Notes: generated by a model from the letters alone, not told the origin. 64,000 nt of DNA from Bdellovibrio reynosensis (GCF_022814725.1 NZ_CP093442.1:992001-1056000), one strand, 5' to 3'; shown: positions 17,325 through 26,527, numbered from the stretch's first letter. Numbers and translations: made by a program.

Positions 17325-17997
17325 CTTCTCTCCTTATGAAATAACCTTCTTCATCTTTATCAACAACCTGTAAAAATTTTTCCTCATCATTATCGAATGA
17401 GAGAAAAATATCTTCCTCGTCAACCTGAATATTACGAAGTCGTTCAGCAGCAGGTGAAGTTGATATAATTGATTTGCATACTGTTAAATCAATTCCGTGA
17501 CCATTAGTTAGCTGCTCTAACTGACTTGCAAAGAGAAAATCCTCGGGACCATCCGAAGATAATAAGACGCCAACTTGCGAGAATGGAATACTATTACATC
17601 TAAAATAAGTGAAAACAGATTTTAGGTCCAGAATTCCAGCTGCAAGAATTTTACGTCCACTCGGAACCGCCAAAATTGATTTCACGCCATTTGTAGTCAA
17701 CAGCCCGACTTCCGAAAATCCTTCGATTTTACTCGCTCGAAACGGTGAATTCCCAAAATCTGCTTGTTCAACCTTGCGTCCTTTATTTTCGGCAAAGATG
17801 CAAAAGCGCTCCTTTCTTTGCCGAAGAAATAGTAACTCATCTATTGAATTCGAAATGCGAATTCTTTTAACTTGATTTTTTAATAAAACCCGGGTGGTGG
17901 TAAAAGCACGCAAAACATCAACTACAATGATCCACTCTCTATCGGGAATTTCTGGATAAGTACTAACTTGAAATATACTGGGCACGAATACTCTCAT
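17311..17997 (-). CDS. comB: 2-phosphosulfolactate phosphatase (ComB-like)
   Basis: A 228-aa protein of the ComB family, Mg-dependent acid phosphatases that release sulfolactate from 2-phosphosulfolactate. Signature segments are present: VVDVLRAFTTTRVLL near residue 26, AENKGRK then DFGNSPF near 93-105 and LLTTNGVKSI near 118. Together with ComA next to it, this gives a two-step route from phosphoenolpyruvate and sulfite to 3-sulfolactate. Eight bases separate it from the adenylating-enzyme gene upstream and it overlaps comA by 14 bases. The pairing of comA and comB is itself strong support for both assignments. Confidence 0.88.
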   Translation of the reverse strand: MRVFVPSIFQVSTYPEIPDREWIIVVDVLRAFTTTRVLLKNQVKRIRISNSIDELLFLRQRKERFCIFAENKGRKVEQADFGNSPFRASKIEGFSEVGLLTTNGVKSILAVPSGRKILAAGILDLKSVFTYFRCNSIPFSQVGVLLSSDGPEDFLFASQLEQLTNGHGIDLTVCKSIISTSPAAERLRNIQVDEEDIFLSFDNDEEKFLQVVDKDEEGYFIRREDVSA

Positions 17998-18005
17998 AGC
18001 TAAAG

Positions 18006-19418
18006 TTATATTGTTAATTCACTTACGATCGCTTGCACTTCCCGGCGGATAACTTTACCACTTCCAGTGCGAGGAATATTCTCGAGACACTTGAATGCTC
18101 TTGGACGAGCCTGGGGATAAAGCTTACCAGTCAAAAATTGCTTTAACTTGATAAGATCAAAATTTTCGGCCTTGGGTGTGAACAGCAAACAGGGGACCGT
18201 ACCGAGCAACGGGTGTACCATAGGCGACACCCATGCATCTTTTAGCATACCAGAACTCATAGCAATATCAGAAACCATAGGGCCAGAAACTTTAATGCCC
18301 GAAACTTTAAAGACATCATCGTTTCTTCCCAATATTTCAAAACCATTATCGGACACTTTGGCCTGATCCCCCGTATTAAAGTAACTCTCAGAGCTTAAGA
18401 CTTCGCCGTTTTTTAAGTTATCGAGATATCCAAGCATCAAAGATTCTCCTTTCACCAGAAGACTTCCTTCGTTGCCCCCATCGTGATTGTCAACCTTAGC
18501 ACTCAAGCAAGAAATTGAATGGCCAATGGTATTTGAATTCACCTTAAGTTCACTTCTGTTTGCTATACAAACCCGCCCACCTACTTCTGTTAGGCCATAA
18601 ACTTGAAAAAGCTGAAACTCATATGTTTCTGAAATAATTTTTTCTGTAATGGAAGGGCCTAACTTATCGCCCGATGACATTAACCAATTGATCCCCTTAA
18701 GATGATAGCCTGATTCAACTAACCATTTAGCGTGAATCGGAGAACCACCGACACCGCTAATCTTGTATTCTTCGATAAGCCCTAAAAATGTTTGAGGAAA
18801 AGAGCAGGCATCATTAAAGTGAATAGTAGCACGGGATAATGCACAAACAAAAAAGTGGCTAATAGCTGATACAAAATGAAATGGAACTGGAATAAGAATT
18901 TTTGAACCATTTGGAATGTTCAGCTTATCTTTAGTAGAATACGCATTAACTAACAATGCGTCTTTACCGAGAACTACCCCTTTAGGCTTCCCGGTAGAAC
19001 CGGAAGTAAAAAGAATGGCGCCTACATTATAGGTATTCAATATAGCATCAACTTCACCTATATGGGTTTCGTTACTAATCAAGACAAAGTTATGGTTTTT
19101 AAAATACCCAACGAGACCAGCCGATTTTAAAATATGTGATTGATAATCATTGTCCGAACCTTTTGGAATTGGAACAGGGATATTATCTGAGAGCCAGCAG
19201 GCAAAAAATGATGCCCAAAAACTTTCAATATCATCAGCAAAAATACCGATTCTACACTTCTTATATTGGTCCAGACCTTCTGCCTTCACTTTCGCTTTTA
19301 GCAAAAGCTGCCCGTAAGTAATCGTTCCATTACTTGTAATCAACAACGGTAAGTTAAAATTTTCCTCTACAAAACGAAAAAATTGATTTATCAAACTCGC
19401 TCCTGCGTCCATACTCAC
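18006..19418 (-). CDS. AMP-forming acyl ligase, DltA-like adenylating enzyme
   Basis: A 470-aa member of the ANL superfamily (acyl-CoA synthetases, NRPS A domains, DltA). Core motifs are intact: ILFTSGSTGKPKGVV (residues 135-149), QVYGLTE near 275, NTGDQ near 350, GRNDDVFKVSG near 365 and the C-terminal TGSGKVIRRE with the catalytic lysine near 460. It should activate a carboxylic acid with ATP and load it on the carrier protein encoded at 15780-16028. Because comB and comA follow directly, the acid is inferred to be sulfolactate. It starts with GTG overlapping the wbpD stop by three bases (an ATG lies two codons later), so it is in the same operon as wbpB and wbpD. Confidence 0.88.
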   Translation of the reverse strand: MSMDAGASLINQFFRFVEENFNLPLLITSNGTITYGQLLLKAKVKAEGLDQYKKCRIGIFADDIESFWASFFACWLSDNIPVPIPKGSDNDYQSHILKSAGLVGYFKNHNFVLISNETHIGEVDAILNTYNVGAILFTSGSTGKPKGVVLGKDALLVNAYSTKDKLNIPNGSKILIPVPFHFVSAISHFFVCALSRATIHFNDACSFPQTFLGLIEEYKISGVGGSPIHAKWLVESGYHLKGINWLMSSGDKLGPSITEKIISETYEFQLFQVYGLTEVGGRVCIANRSELKVNSNTIGHSISCLSAKVDNHDGGNEGSLLVKGESLMLGYLDNLKNGEVLSSESYFNTGDQAKVSDNGFEILGRNDDVFKVSGIKVSGPMVSDIAMSSGMLKDAWVSPMVHPLLGTVPCLLFTPKAENFDLIKLKQFLTGKLYPQARPRAFKCLENIPRTGSGKVIRREVQAIVSELTI

Positions 19419-19996
19419 TATTCAACTGACAAGGCTTTGCCGGTCAAACGATACACATCCTTGGTGTAGGGACAGGTGTATTCACCGCTACCTTCCAGTT
19501 CAAGGGGTATCCTTTCACCATATCGACTCATCCAACCAATTTGTTTTGCCGGAACGCCTGCCATTAGTGCAAATTTCGGTACGTCCTTCGTGATGACAGC
19601 ACCAGCCGCAATGAATGCATATTCGTTCAGGGTGACGCCACAGACGATTGTAGCGTTAGCGCCAATGGTCGAACCCTTTTTAATAACAGTGTCTTTGTAT
19701 TCGCTTTTACGAATCACGCCCGAACGTGGATTAACTACGTTGGTAAAGACCATGCTGGGACCACAGAATACATCATCTTCCAAAAACACATTGTCATAAA
19801 TAGAAACGTTATTTTGAACTTTACAGTTATTCCCGATGACGACGTTGTTACCAACATAAACATTCTGTCCGAAAGAACACCCCGCACCAATTTTTGCTTT
19901 TGCAGAGATATGGACCCAGTGCCAAATTTTTGTGCCTTCGCCAATTTGCGCGCCTTCATCAACGATTGCAGTTTCATGTTTATAAAATGAAGCCAT
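19418..19996 (-). CDS. wbpD: UDP-sugar N-acetyltransferase, WbpD type
   Basis: A 192-aa left-handed beta-helix acetyltransferase with repeated hexapeptide turns through residues 10-160 (for example [34 protein letters not shown]). The length and the sequence around GTKIWHW match WbpD/WlbB, which uses acetyl-CoA to acetylate the 3-amino group of UDP-GlcNAc3N-uronate. It follows wbpB by 12 bases and is overlapped by the DltA-like gene. The needed 3-aminotransferase (WbpE) is not seen in this window. Confidence 0.88.
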   Translation of the reverse strand: MASFYKHETAIVDEGAQIGEGTKIWHWVHISAKAKIGAGCSFGQNVYVGNNVVIGNNCKVQNNVSIYDNVFLEDDVFCGPSMVFTNVVNPRSGVIRKSEYKDTVIKKGSTIGANATIVCGVTLNEYAFIAAGAVITKDVPKFALMAGVPAKQIGWMSRYGERIPLELEGSGEYTCPYTKDVYRLTGKALSVE

Positions 19997-20008
19997 GATA
20001 TTCCTTAA

Positions 20009-20899
20009 TTAAACCGTGCGAATTTTTTCGACGATACGAATGGCAGGGCGAGCCGCATCCAAGCCGTAACCTTTTCCAGAAAGAATATCGGTATAAACTC
20101 TTTTATGAAGCTCCGTAAACCCTTCAGAAAATTCAAACTCTTCGCCATTGATTTTGATTGAACGAAATGTCGTTTTATTTGCTTTCGCTGCCTCAGGCGG
20201 AAGATTTCCACGATCCACAGTTAAATACCAGTTCACATCGGCGTTCTTCAGCGCTACGAACCCGCTTTCAACTGTATTATTCTTTTCCTTCATTTCGATT
20301 TTGTCGGCGTCACCGAAAATCCACGTTAACATATCGAAAAAGTGCACGCCGATATTCGTAGATAAACCGCCAGACTTTCTTACATCACCCTTCCAAGACT
20401 CGTGATACCACTGCCCGCGAGAAGTCATATAAGTCATATCAATTTTGTATTTTTGTTTTGGCGCAGAATCCACTTTGTTTTTCAGTGCCAAAATTGCATC
20501 GTGAACGCGAAGCTGTAAAACCGTGTAAACGTTTTTACCAAACATTTTCTCATAGGCTGCTAGTTCGTCGATTTCTCTTTCATGCAATACTAATGGCTTT
20601 TCGCAGATAGCATGCGCCCCATGAGATAGAGCAAATTTAATGTGTGATGAGTGCATGTAATTCGGCGTGCAGATTGATACATACTCAACTTGCTTGGAAG
20701 TACTTTTACAAGAATCTACAAAAGACTCGAAACGTTCAAAGTCTGTAAAAAATTGGCAATCAGGAAAGTAACGATCCATGATGCCAACAGAGTCATTTTT
20801 ATCGTAAGCAGCAACAAGGGTGTGACCAAGTTCTTTGATTGCTTCAAGATGTCTAGGAGCGATGTATCCGCCGACTCCAATAATTGCGAAATTTGCCAT
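20009..20899 (-). CDS. wbpB: UDP-GlcNAc-uronate 3-dehydrogenase, WbpB/WlbA type
   Basis: A 296-aa Gfo/Idh/MocA oxidoreductase. The N-terminal Rossmann fold begins with ANFAIIGVGGYIAPRH, a hallmark of the WbpB/WlbA branch; CEKPLVL near residue 93 provides the conserved lysine; and GGLSTNIGVHFFDMLTWIFG near 172-190 has the catalytic histidine. WbpB oxidises C3 of UDP-GlcNAcA as the second step toward UDP-2,3-diacetamido uronates. It is the first gene after a 119-bp gap that contains a good promoter candidate, and leads into wbpD and the whole acyl-modification operon. Confidence 0.88.
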   Translation of the reverse strand: MANFAIIGVGGYIAPRHLEAIKELGHTLVAAYDKNDSVGIMDRYFPDCQFFTDFERFESFVDSCKSTSKQVEYVSICTPNYMHSSHIKFALSHGAHAICEKPLVLHEREIDELAAYEKMFGKNVYTVLQLRVHDAILALKNKVDSAPKQKYKIDMTYMTSRGQWYHESWKGDVRKSGGLSTNIGVHFFDMLTWIFGDADKIEMKEKNNTVESGFVALKNADVNWYLTVDRGNLPPEAAKANKTTFRSIKINGEEFEFSEGFTELHKRVYTDILSGKGYGLDAARPAIRIVEKIRTV

Positions 20900-20949
20900 G
20901 TCTAATACCTTTATTTGCGAAAACCAAATCTATTTGCGAGTCATAATAG

Positions 20950-20978
20950 ATAATAAAAAGGCATCTATGGCAATTCAA
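20950..20978 (-). promoter_or_regulatory. Candidate sigma-70 promoter upstream of wbpB
   Basis: On the minus strand TTGAAT (20973-20978) and TATTAT (20950-20955) are separated by exactly 17 bases, about 50 bases before the wbpB start. It would drive wbpB, wbpD and the downstream sulfolactate/dlt-like genes as one transcript of about 7.3 kb. Identified by eye only. Confidence 0.45.
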
Positions 20979-21018
20979 TTTTAGGAGCAAAAAGTATCAG
21001 TTTTCCGAGGGAAATTAG

Positions 21019-22146
21019 TTAATGGAGGGCACTTAAAATGCGCCCCGAGGCAGTGCCGTCACCATACGGATTTTCTGTCGTAGCCATTTTTTGATAGACC
21101 TTTAAATTTTCCAGAAGCTCTTTAGTTTCATTAAAAATGTTTTCAGCGGAAGCGCCAACCAACCTTACAGTACCCGCCTTAACAGCTTCAGAGCGCTCGG
21201 TATTGTTTCGTGTAACCAAAACGGGCTTTCCTAAGGAGGGTGCTTCTTCCTGTATTCCACCGGAATCAGAAATGATAAGGTAAGAATTCATCATCAGGAA
21301 AACAAAAGGAAGATACTCTTGAGGTTCAAGCAGATGTACTGAGTTTACGCCACTTAAGATCTCTAGGGCTGGCTTACGAACCTGGGGGTTTAAATGAACT
21401 GGATAAACCAGTTGTACGTCAGGAAAAGTGTCTGCAATCTTTTTAAGAGCTAAACAAATATTTTTAAAATTTTCACCGAAATTCTCGCGACGATGTCCTG
21501 TCACAAGAACCATTTTTCTTTCAGGATCAATAAAACTGAATCGCTCTTTGAGCGACTTATAGATGTCCTGCTGCTCTTTAATTGTCTTCTGAACAATTAA
21601 TAAAGCATCAATCACAGTGTTGCCCGTAACCTGAATTATTCCGGGTTGAACATTTTCAGCAAGTAAATTTAAGCGCCCAGATTCTGTAGGAACAAAATGA
21701 ATCGTTGCTAGTCGAGTAATCACCTGTCTGTTCATTTCTTCAGGAAATGGAGAGTGAAGATTGTTCGTTCTAAGGCCCGCTTCAATGTGTGCAACTGGAA
21801 CTTTGTGATGAAAGGCCGAAAGCGCCCCGGCCATCGCTGTAGAGGTATCCCCTTGAACTAAAACATAATCAAAGGCTTCCCTTTTTAAAATAGTATCGAC
21901 ACCCTGAATGACGCCGGAAACGATATCGTTCAAACTCTGATTTGATTTCATCAAATTCAAATCGTAGTCAGGAACAATGTTAAAAAGATTTAGAACCTGA
22001 TCAAGCATTAAACGGTGTTGACCAGTTACGAGCACCTTGACGCAAAAGCGTGGATCTTTTTTAGCTGCAAGTATAACGGGTGCAAGCTTAATGGCTTCTG
22101 GTCGAGTTCCGAAGACAAACAACAATTTCTTCAAATTTCTCTCCAT
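21019..22146 (-). CDS. wecB: UDP-N-acetylglucosamine 2-epimerase (WecB/MnaA type)
   Basis: A 375-aa non-hydrolysing epimerase that interconverts UDP-GlcNAc and UDP-ManNAc. It has the WecB/MnaA signature FGTRPEAIKLAP at the N-terminus, VTGQHR near residue 40, HIEAGLR near 120, PEEMNR near 136, GHRRENFG near 212 and SDSGGIQEEAP near 290. It differs from the WbpI-type epimerase at the left window edge. It follows wbpA after 47 bases containing a perfect hairpin and is followed by a gap and the wbpB operon. UDP-ManNAc made here could feed a ManNAc or ManNAcA residue in addition to the diacetamido sugar. Confidence 0.9.
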   Translation of the reverse strand: MERNLKKLLFVFGTRPEAIKLAPVILAAKKDPRFCVKVLVTGQHRLMLDQVLNLFNIVPDYDLNLMKSNQSLNDIVSGVIQGVDTILKREAFDYVLVQGDTSTAMAGALSAFHHKVPVAHIEAGLRTNNLHSPFPEEMNRQVITRLATIHFVPTESGRLNLLAENVQPGIIQVTGNTVIDALLIVQKTIKEQQDIYKSLKERFSFIDPERKMVLVTGHRRENFGENFKNICLALKKIADTFPDVQLVYPVHLNPQVRKPALEILSGVNSVHLLEPQEYLPFVFLMMNSYLIISDSGGIQEEAPSLGKPVLVTRNNTERSEAVKAGTVRLVGASAENIFNETKELLENLKVYQKMATTENPYGDGTASGRILSALH

Positions 22147-22155
22147 AAACCAAAA

Positions 22156-22185
22156 TTCAGGCGCAATTCATGTCCTGCGCCTGAA
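22156..22185 (-). promoter_or_regulatory. Perfect hairpin between wbpA and wecB
   Basis: Ten-base arms TTCAGGCGCA (22156-22165) and TGCGCCTGAA (22176-22185) surround a 10-base loop in the 47-bp gap, 10 bases before the wecB ATG. It has no U-tract after it in the direction of transcription, so it is not a classical terminator. It may stabilise, process or attenuate the message. Role unknown. Confidence 0.45.
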
Positions 22186-22193
22186 AAAGAAAA

Positions 22194-23498
22194 CTAGGCT
22201 TTAACCAGATTCGGCGCCTCTTGACGGAATTTCCCACGGGTATCGATCAAAAGTTTTGAATTTTGAACAATCAAATCATAATCAAATTTATCATGATCAG
22301 TGGCCAGTACTACGCAGTCATATTTTTGTAGCGACTCCGCAGTCAATTCAACACTCTTAAGGTCAAAATTATGTTCACGCATTTTTGGGAACACTGGCAC
22401 ATGGGGATCATGGTAATCTAATACCGCACCGTCATGACGAAGTTTTTCCATCAAGAAAACGGATGGGGATTCACGCATGTCGTCGATATTCTTTTTATAT
22501 GAAATACCTAGAACAAGAACCTTGGAACCCTTCACTGATTTTTCGCGATCATTCAAAGCAACCGCAATTTTCTTCATCACGAAATTAGGCATATAACTGT
22601 TAATTTCACCCGCAAGCTCGATGAAACGAGTGTGCATGCCGTATTCACGCGCTTTCCAAGTTAGGTAGAACGGATCGATAGGGATACAATGCCCACCGAT
22701 ACCCGGGCCTGGACGATATGCAACGAAACCAAATGGTTTCGTTGCCGCAGCATCGATAACTTCATGGATATCAATGCCCATTTTGTCACAAACCATTTTC
22801 ATTTCATTCACAAGACCGATATTAACTGAGCGATGAATATTCTCTAGCAACTTAGTCATTTCAGCAGCTTTTGTTGAAGTTACTGGAACAACTTTATCAA
22901 TAACACCATTATAAAGAGCGACACCTACTTCCAAACAGTTCTTAGAATAACCACCAACAACTTTTGGAATCGTTTTTGTGCTAAAATTTGGATTACCTGG
23001 ATCTTCTCTTTCCGGAGAGAATACTAAGAATACGTTTTCACCAATTTTAAGTCCTGAAGATTCAATGCGAGGCTTAAGCTCCTCATCCGTTGTTCCCGGG
23101 TACGTTGTACTTTCCAAGGAAACAACCTGTCCTGAGCGAAGATGAGGCACGATGCTATCCGTAGTATCAAGGACAAAGCTAAGATCAGGCTCTCTATACT
23201 TATTCAGAGGAGTCGGAACACAAAGGATAATTGCATCAACATCTTTAATGTTTTCAAAATGAGTCGTTGCTACGAAGCCATTTTTAACAGCTTTAGCGAT
23301 GCCCTCGCTTGGAATATGTTCGATATAACTTTTTCCTTCAGCGATCATTGCCACTTTTGAATTATCAATATCAAAACCGGTAACTTTAAAACCTTCATCG
23401 GCGTAGCGCAGTGCAAGAGGCAAACCAACATATCCCAATCCAACGATACCAATATTTGCATTCTTGGATTTAAGCTTCTGCACAAGATCATTTGTCAT
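22194..23498 (-). CDS. wbpA: UDP-N-acetyl-D-glucosamine 6-dehydrogenase (WbpA type)
   Basis: A 434-aa nucleotide-sugar dehydrogenase that oxidises UDP-GlcNAc to UDP-GlcNAcA with NAD. Motifs are [13 protein letters not shown] at the N-terminus, [16 protein letters not shown] near residue 100 (typical of WbpA rather than WecC or Ugd), ESTTYPGTT near 133, and the catalytic cysteine in [13 protein letters not shown] near 265. The ATG at 23498 has AAGGA eight bases upstream; the frame extends 45 bases further to a poorer start at 23543. It is the first gene of the minus-strand wbp group, opposite the divergent gene at 23912. Confidence 0.92.
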   Translation of the reverse strand: MTNDLVQKLKSKNANIGIVGLGYVGLPLALRYADEGFKVTGFDIDNSKVAMIAEGKSYIEHIPSEGIAKAVKNGFVATTHFENIKDVDAIILCVPTPLNKYREPDLSFVLDTTDSIVPHLRSGQVVSLESTTYPGTTDEELKPRIESSGLKIGENVFLVFSPEREDPGNPNFSTKTIPKVVGGYSKNCLEVGVALYNGVIDKVVPVTSTKAAEMTKLLENIHRSVNIGLVNEMKMVCDKMGIDIHEVIDAAATKPFGFVAYRPGPGIGGHCIPIDPFYLTWKAREYGMHTRFIELAGEINSYMPNFVMKKIAVALNDREKSVKGSKVLVLGISYKKNIDDMRESPSVFLMEKLRHDGAVLDYHDPHVPVFPKMREHNFDLKSVELTAESLQKYDCVVLATDHDKFDYDLIVQNSKLLIDTRGKFRQEAPNLVKA

Positions 23499-23911
23499 TT
23501 GTGTGTCCTTTTTTCTTTTCAAAAGATTAAGGATACTATTCATATCTTATTACTGTTGTAAATAACTTTCCATCCTAGAAATGAGCACTTTTTCCTCTCG
23601 TAGCGGCACTTTTAGAGTCTAAAAAGAAGGCTGCTAGTGAAATAATAATTTACTCTGAACCTAAGAAAAAAATGGCTGCAGCGGGGAATAAGTTTTTTAA
23701 AGATCTGACCTCAGCTACTCCACTTCGTCTGACGCGATGAGTTTGATATTCTTCGCGAAACAGCGAGAAATTTTCCCGGACTAACATCAAAAAAAGAGCC
23801 TGATTTCCTTGCAAACCATTCCTATGGGCATTAAATCAGACCATTATGACAAACATCTGCTATTTGGCACCCGGTACGCCGTAGCTTTTGATCTAACAGC
23901 AAAAAGAGATT
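23499..23911. other. 413-bp divergent intergenic region
   Basis: Lies between wbpA (minus) and the KpsS-like gene (plus) and must hold at least one promoter for each. On the minus strand TTTACA and TAGTAT spaced by 18 bases just upstream of wbpA are a weak candidate. A 22-codon ATG frame at 23672-23740 has no ribosome-binding site and no recognisable product. I see no repeat or RNA gene here. Confidence 0.5.
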
Positions 23912-25420
23912 TTGATGAAAATTGTTATTATCGATGCGAATTCCACAATGATTCCCCATATGGGAGTCATGATTGACGAGGCTATTGCTGCGTCAAAGGA
24001 AGGCCACGAAATAACGTACATCACCTGCGGAGCCTATCTCGATAACTGCTATGGCAGCCCTCTGAAAAACAACCTCTGCTGTCAAGTTTGCATTAAAGGT
24101 TACAGTCGCAACCTTGCTCCGCTTGAGAGCGACACCTTTCGCCATAAAGTTTTGGCGAATTACCATACTGCTGAAATTGACGCTGACATCACAGAATTCG
24201 ATTACGAATTTTCATCCACCGAGCAATTAAAGGAAAAATTCTTTAATGGCACCGATGTTGGGTACGCAGCCCTGTCTTCGTTTATCTCAAATACACGAAA
24301 TATGAATCCGCTGATGACTGGCTTCACGAAAAAGGTTCTTACAACAATGCTTAAAACAGCAGTAAGAATGAGCCGTGTTTGCGTTGAAATCGAAAAAGCA
24401 GAACGACCTGACAAAGTCATTATCTTCAATGGCAGAATGCCAGAGACAAGACCTATCTTAAGACATTTCCAAAAAAAGGGAATACCTGTCGATATCATGG
24501 AAGTTGTTCCCAAAGATCTTAATGGCGGGTTCCGTAAATTTGTCTTTAAAAATTCCCTACCCCATTCCATTGAGTATTTCAGAAAGCAAATTGATGACCT
24601 TTGGGACGCAGATCCCGTCAAAGCGCGGGAACGCGGCGAATCCTTCTTTCAAAACAGGAGAAAAGCGGAATTTGCAGGGGATAAGATTTATACCAAAGAT
24701 CAAACTCCTGACTTATTACCCAACAGTTGGAACAAAGAAGCGCGAAATATCGTTATCTTTAACAGTTCCGAAGATGAGTTCGCAGCTATTGGCGCAGAAT
24801 GGGAGAATAAACTTTTTGCCTCACAAATTGAAGGCATTGAGTACATATTCAACCTTGTCGATAAATATCCTAACAGCAACATCTATCTGCGTGTTCATCC
24901 GAACTTAAAAAAGATTCGTTATAAATATCACACCAATCTTTATGGTCTAAAAAACCACCCGCGTATCCACGTTATTCCCAGTGATTCTAAGGTGAGCACC
25001 TATGCCATGGTTGACGCTGCAAATGTGGTGGTCAGCTTTGGTACTTCTGTCGGTGTTGAGGCTGCATATGCGCACAAACCCGTGGTGCTTTTAGGCTCTT
25101 CTTTTTATAAAGGCCTTGGATTTTGCCACGAACCTAAGACTAAAACGCAAGCGGAAGATTTCATTTTTACGGAAGAATTAGAACCGCTTGTGAACGAAAA
25201 TATAGTGAAATACGGAAACTACATCATGTCTGATAAAGGCATGGATTATGCCCACTATAACTTCAACTGCAAAAGAATCGAGATCTTGGGCCGCAAAACT
25301 CCAAATGCTTATATGGAAGATCAGGAACTTGCTCCGTTTGAAAAATATTTGATCGTGGCTATGAGAGCTTGGCGATATCTACAGCGAGTTATCTTAAAGT
25401 GGAGAATTCCGGAAGCTTAA
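23912..25420 (+). CDS. Capsule-synthesis (KpsS/LipB)-like glycosyltransferase
   Basis: A 502-aa soluble protein that looks like a GT-B fold surface-polysaccharide transferase. The clearest part is the C-terminal half: RVHPNLKK near residue 330, VIPSDSKVSTYAMVDAANVVVSFGTSVGVEAAY near 350-380 and KPVVLLG, which corresponds to the donor domain of KpsS-like and related capsule enzymes. The N-terminus (MMKIVIIDANS) is a plain alpha/beta start. It stands alone on the plus strand between the wbp and pse groups and ends in a strong terminator shared with pseI. Proximity makes a pseudaminic acid transferase role possible, but nothing in the sequence proves it. Codon usage resembles the housekeeping genes more than the A+T-rich transferases. 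Confidence 0.6.
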   Translation: MMKIVIIDANSTMIPHMGVMIDEAIAASKEGHEITYITCGAYLDNCYGSPLKNNLCCQVCIKGYSRNLAPLESDTFRHKVLANYHTAEIDADITEFDYEFSSTEQLKEKFFNGTDVGYAALSSFISNTRNMNPLMTGFTKKVLTTMLKTAVRMSRVCVEIEKAERPDKVIIFNGRMPETRPILRHFQKKGIPVDIMEVVPKDLNGGFRKFVFKNSLPHSIEYFRKQIDDLWDADPVKARERGESFFQNRRKAEFAGDKIYTKDQTPDLLPNSWNKEARNIVIFNSSEDEFAAIGAEWENKLFASQIEGIEYIFNLVDKYPNSNIYLRVHPNLKKIRYKYHTNLYGLKNHPRIHVIPSDSKVSTYAMVDAANVVVSFGTSVGVEAAYAHKPVVLLGSSFYKGLGFCHEPKTKTQAEDFIFTEELEPLVNENIVKYGNYIMSDKGMDYAHYNFNCKRIEILGRKTPNAYMEDQELAPFEKYLIVAMRAWRYLQRVILKWRIPEA

Positions 25421-25429
25421 GTGCTAAAT

Positions 25430-25461
25430 AAAAAAAGCCTACTTTAAGTAGGCTTTTTTTT
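25430..25461. terminator. Bidirectional Rho-independent terminator
   Basis: The arms A-rich AAGCCTACTT and AAGTAGGCTT form a near-perfect hairpin flanked by an A-run on the left and a T-run on the right, so it can end transcription from the KpsS-like gene (plus) and from pseI (minus), whose stop codon it overlaps by two bases. Confidence 0.9.
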
Positions 25462-26527
25462 ATTCTCCAAGAAACTCCATTTTCATCGGCATTCCTCGTT
25501 TTAAATCCCGGGAAGCTTTAGAAGTTAATACTTTATCAATAAACTTAGGCGCTAATCCTAAGCCTGGACGAATGATCTTTGTGTTTTCAGTTGTAAACGC
25601 CTCGCCCTTTTTAATGTCTTTTGTGACATAAATAGAACGTCTAAAAACAAGGGACTTCTGTTCGTTACCCGTCGGCGCATAGTTCACTACACCCAAAGCT
25701 TGCATTGCCCGCTCAGTTTCAACAACTAAAGAAGCTAATTCGGCTGGCTCTAATGAAAACGTAGAATCAACTCCCCCGTCCGCACGATTTAAAGTGAAGT
25801 GTTTTTCGATAACCGTAGCACCTAATGCGACACTGGCTACTGATACGCCCACTCCCATCGTGTGGTCAGAAAGTCCCACCTGACAACCAAACATTTCACG
25901 CATGTGAGGGATAGTAAGAATATTACTGTCCTTAGGCGTCGCAGGGTATGTGCTGGTGCACTTAAGAAGTATCAAATCTTTACATCCCGCAGAACGAACA
26001 GTCGCGACGATATCTTGAAGATCAGAGAGTGTCGCCATTCCCGTTGAGACAATCATCGGCTTTCCCTTTGAAGCAATTTTTTTAATCAAAGGTAAATGGG
26101 TGTTTTCAAAAGAAGCGACTTTGAAACAAGGGACACCTAGGTCATCTAAGAAATCAACGGCACTATCATCAAACGGTGTACTAAAGCACAACATACCATG
26201 CTGTTTGCAACGATCAAAAATAGGCTTGTGCCATTCCCAAGGGGTGTATGCCTGCTTGTACAAATCGTAAAGCGAACTCCCCTTCCACAAACTTTTTTCG
26301 TCAGAGATAAAAAACTCGTCCGTTTTAATATCTAAAGTCATAGTATCTGCAGTATATGTTTGCAACTTAAGGGCGTGGGCGCCAGCTTTCGCCGCAGCAT
26401 CAACGATTTCTAATGCACGATCTAAGCTTTGATTATGATTGCCGGACATTTCCGCAATGATAAACGGAGTTTCACCAGGGCCGACATTACGATTGCCAAT
26501 TTTAATAGTTTGATTAAAAAACTTCAT
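25460..26527 (-). CDS. pseI: Pseudaminic acid synthase
   Basis: A 355-aa NeuB-family TIM-barrel enzyme with a C-terminal SAF (antifreeze-like) domain, condensing phosphoenolpyruvate with 6-deoxy-AltdiNAc to give pseudaminic acid. Motifs are FIIAEMSGNHNQ near residue 23, LKLQTYTADTMT near 55, FSTPFD near 115, STGMAT near 160, LKCTSTYPA near 190, GLSDHTMG near 218 and EKHFTL near 245, with the PseI-like SLYDLYKQAYTPWEWH segment. The SAF domain covers about 290-355. The other Pse genes next to it confirm the substrate. Only 30 bases separate its start from the divergent pseG start. Confidence 0.93.
   Translation of the reverse strand: MKFFNQTIKIGNRNVGPGETPFIIAEMSGNHNQSLDRALEIVDAAAKAGAHALKLQTYTADTMTLDIKTDEFFISDEKSLWKGSSLYDLYKQAYTPWEWHKPIFDRCKQHGMLCFSTPFDDSAVDFLDDLGVPCFKVASFENTHLPLIKKIASKGKPMIVSTGMATLSDLQDIVATVRSAGCKDLILLKCTSTYPATPKDSNILTIPHMREMFGCQVGLSDHTMGVGVSVASVALGATVIEKHFTLNRADGGVDSTFSLEPAELASLVVETERAMQALGVVNYAPTGNEQKSLVFRRSIYVTKDIKKGEAFTTENTKIIRPGLGLAPKFIDKVLTSKASRDLKRGMPMKMEFLGE

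Noticed and set aside
16557-17997. comA and comB as coenzyme M biosynthesis
   Set aside because: No ComC, ComD or ComE homologue is in the window and the genes are embedded in a dlt-like operon; a methanogen cofactor is not expected in this bacterium.
23672-23740. 22-codon ATG frame in the wbpA divergent gap
   Set aside because: No ribosome-binding site, no recognisable feature in the peptide, and no conservation evidence available.
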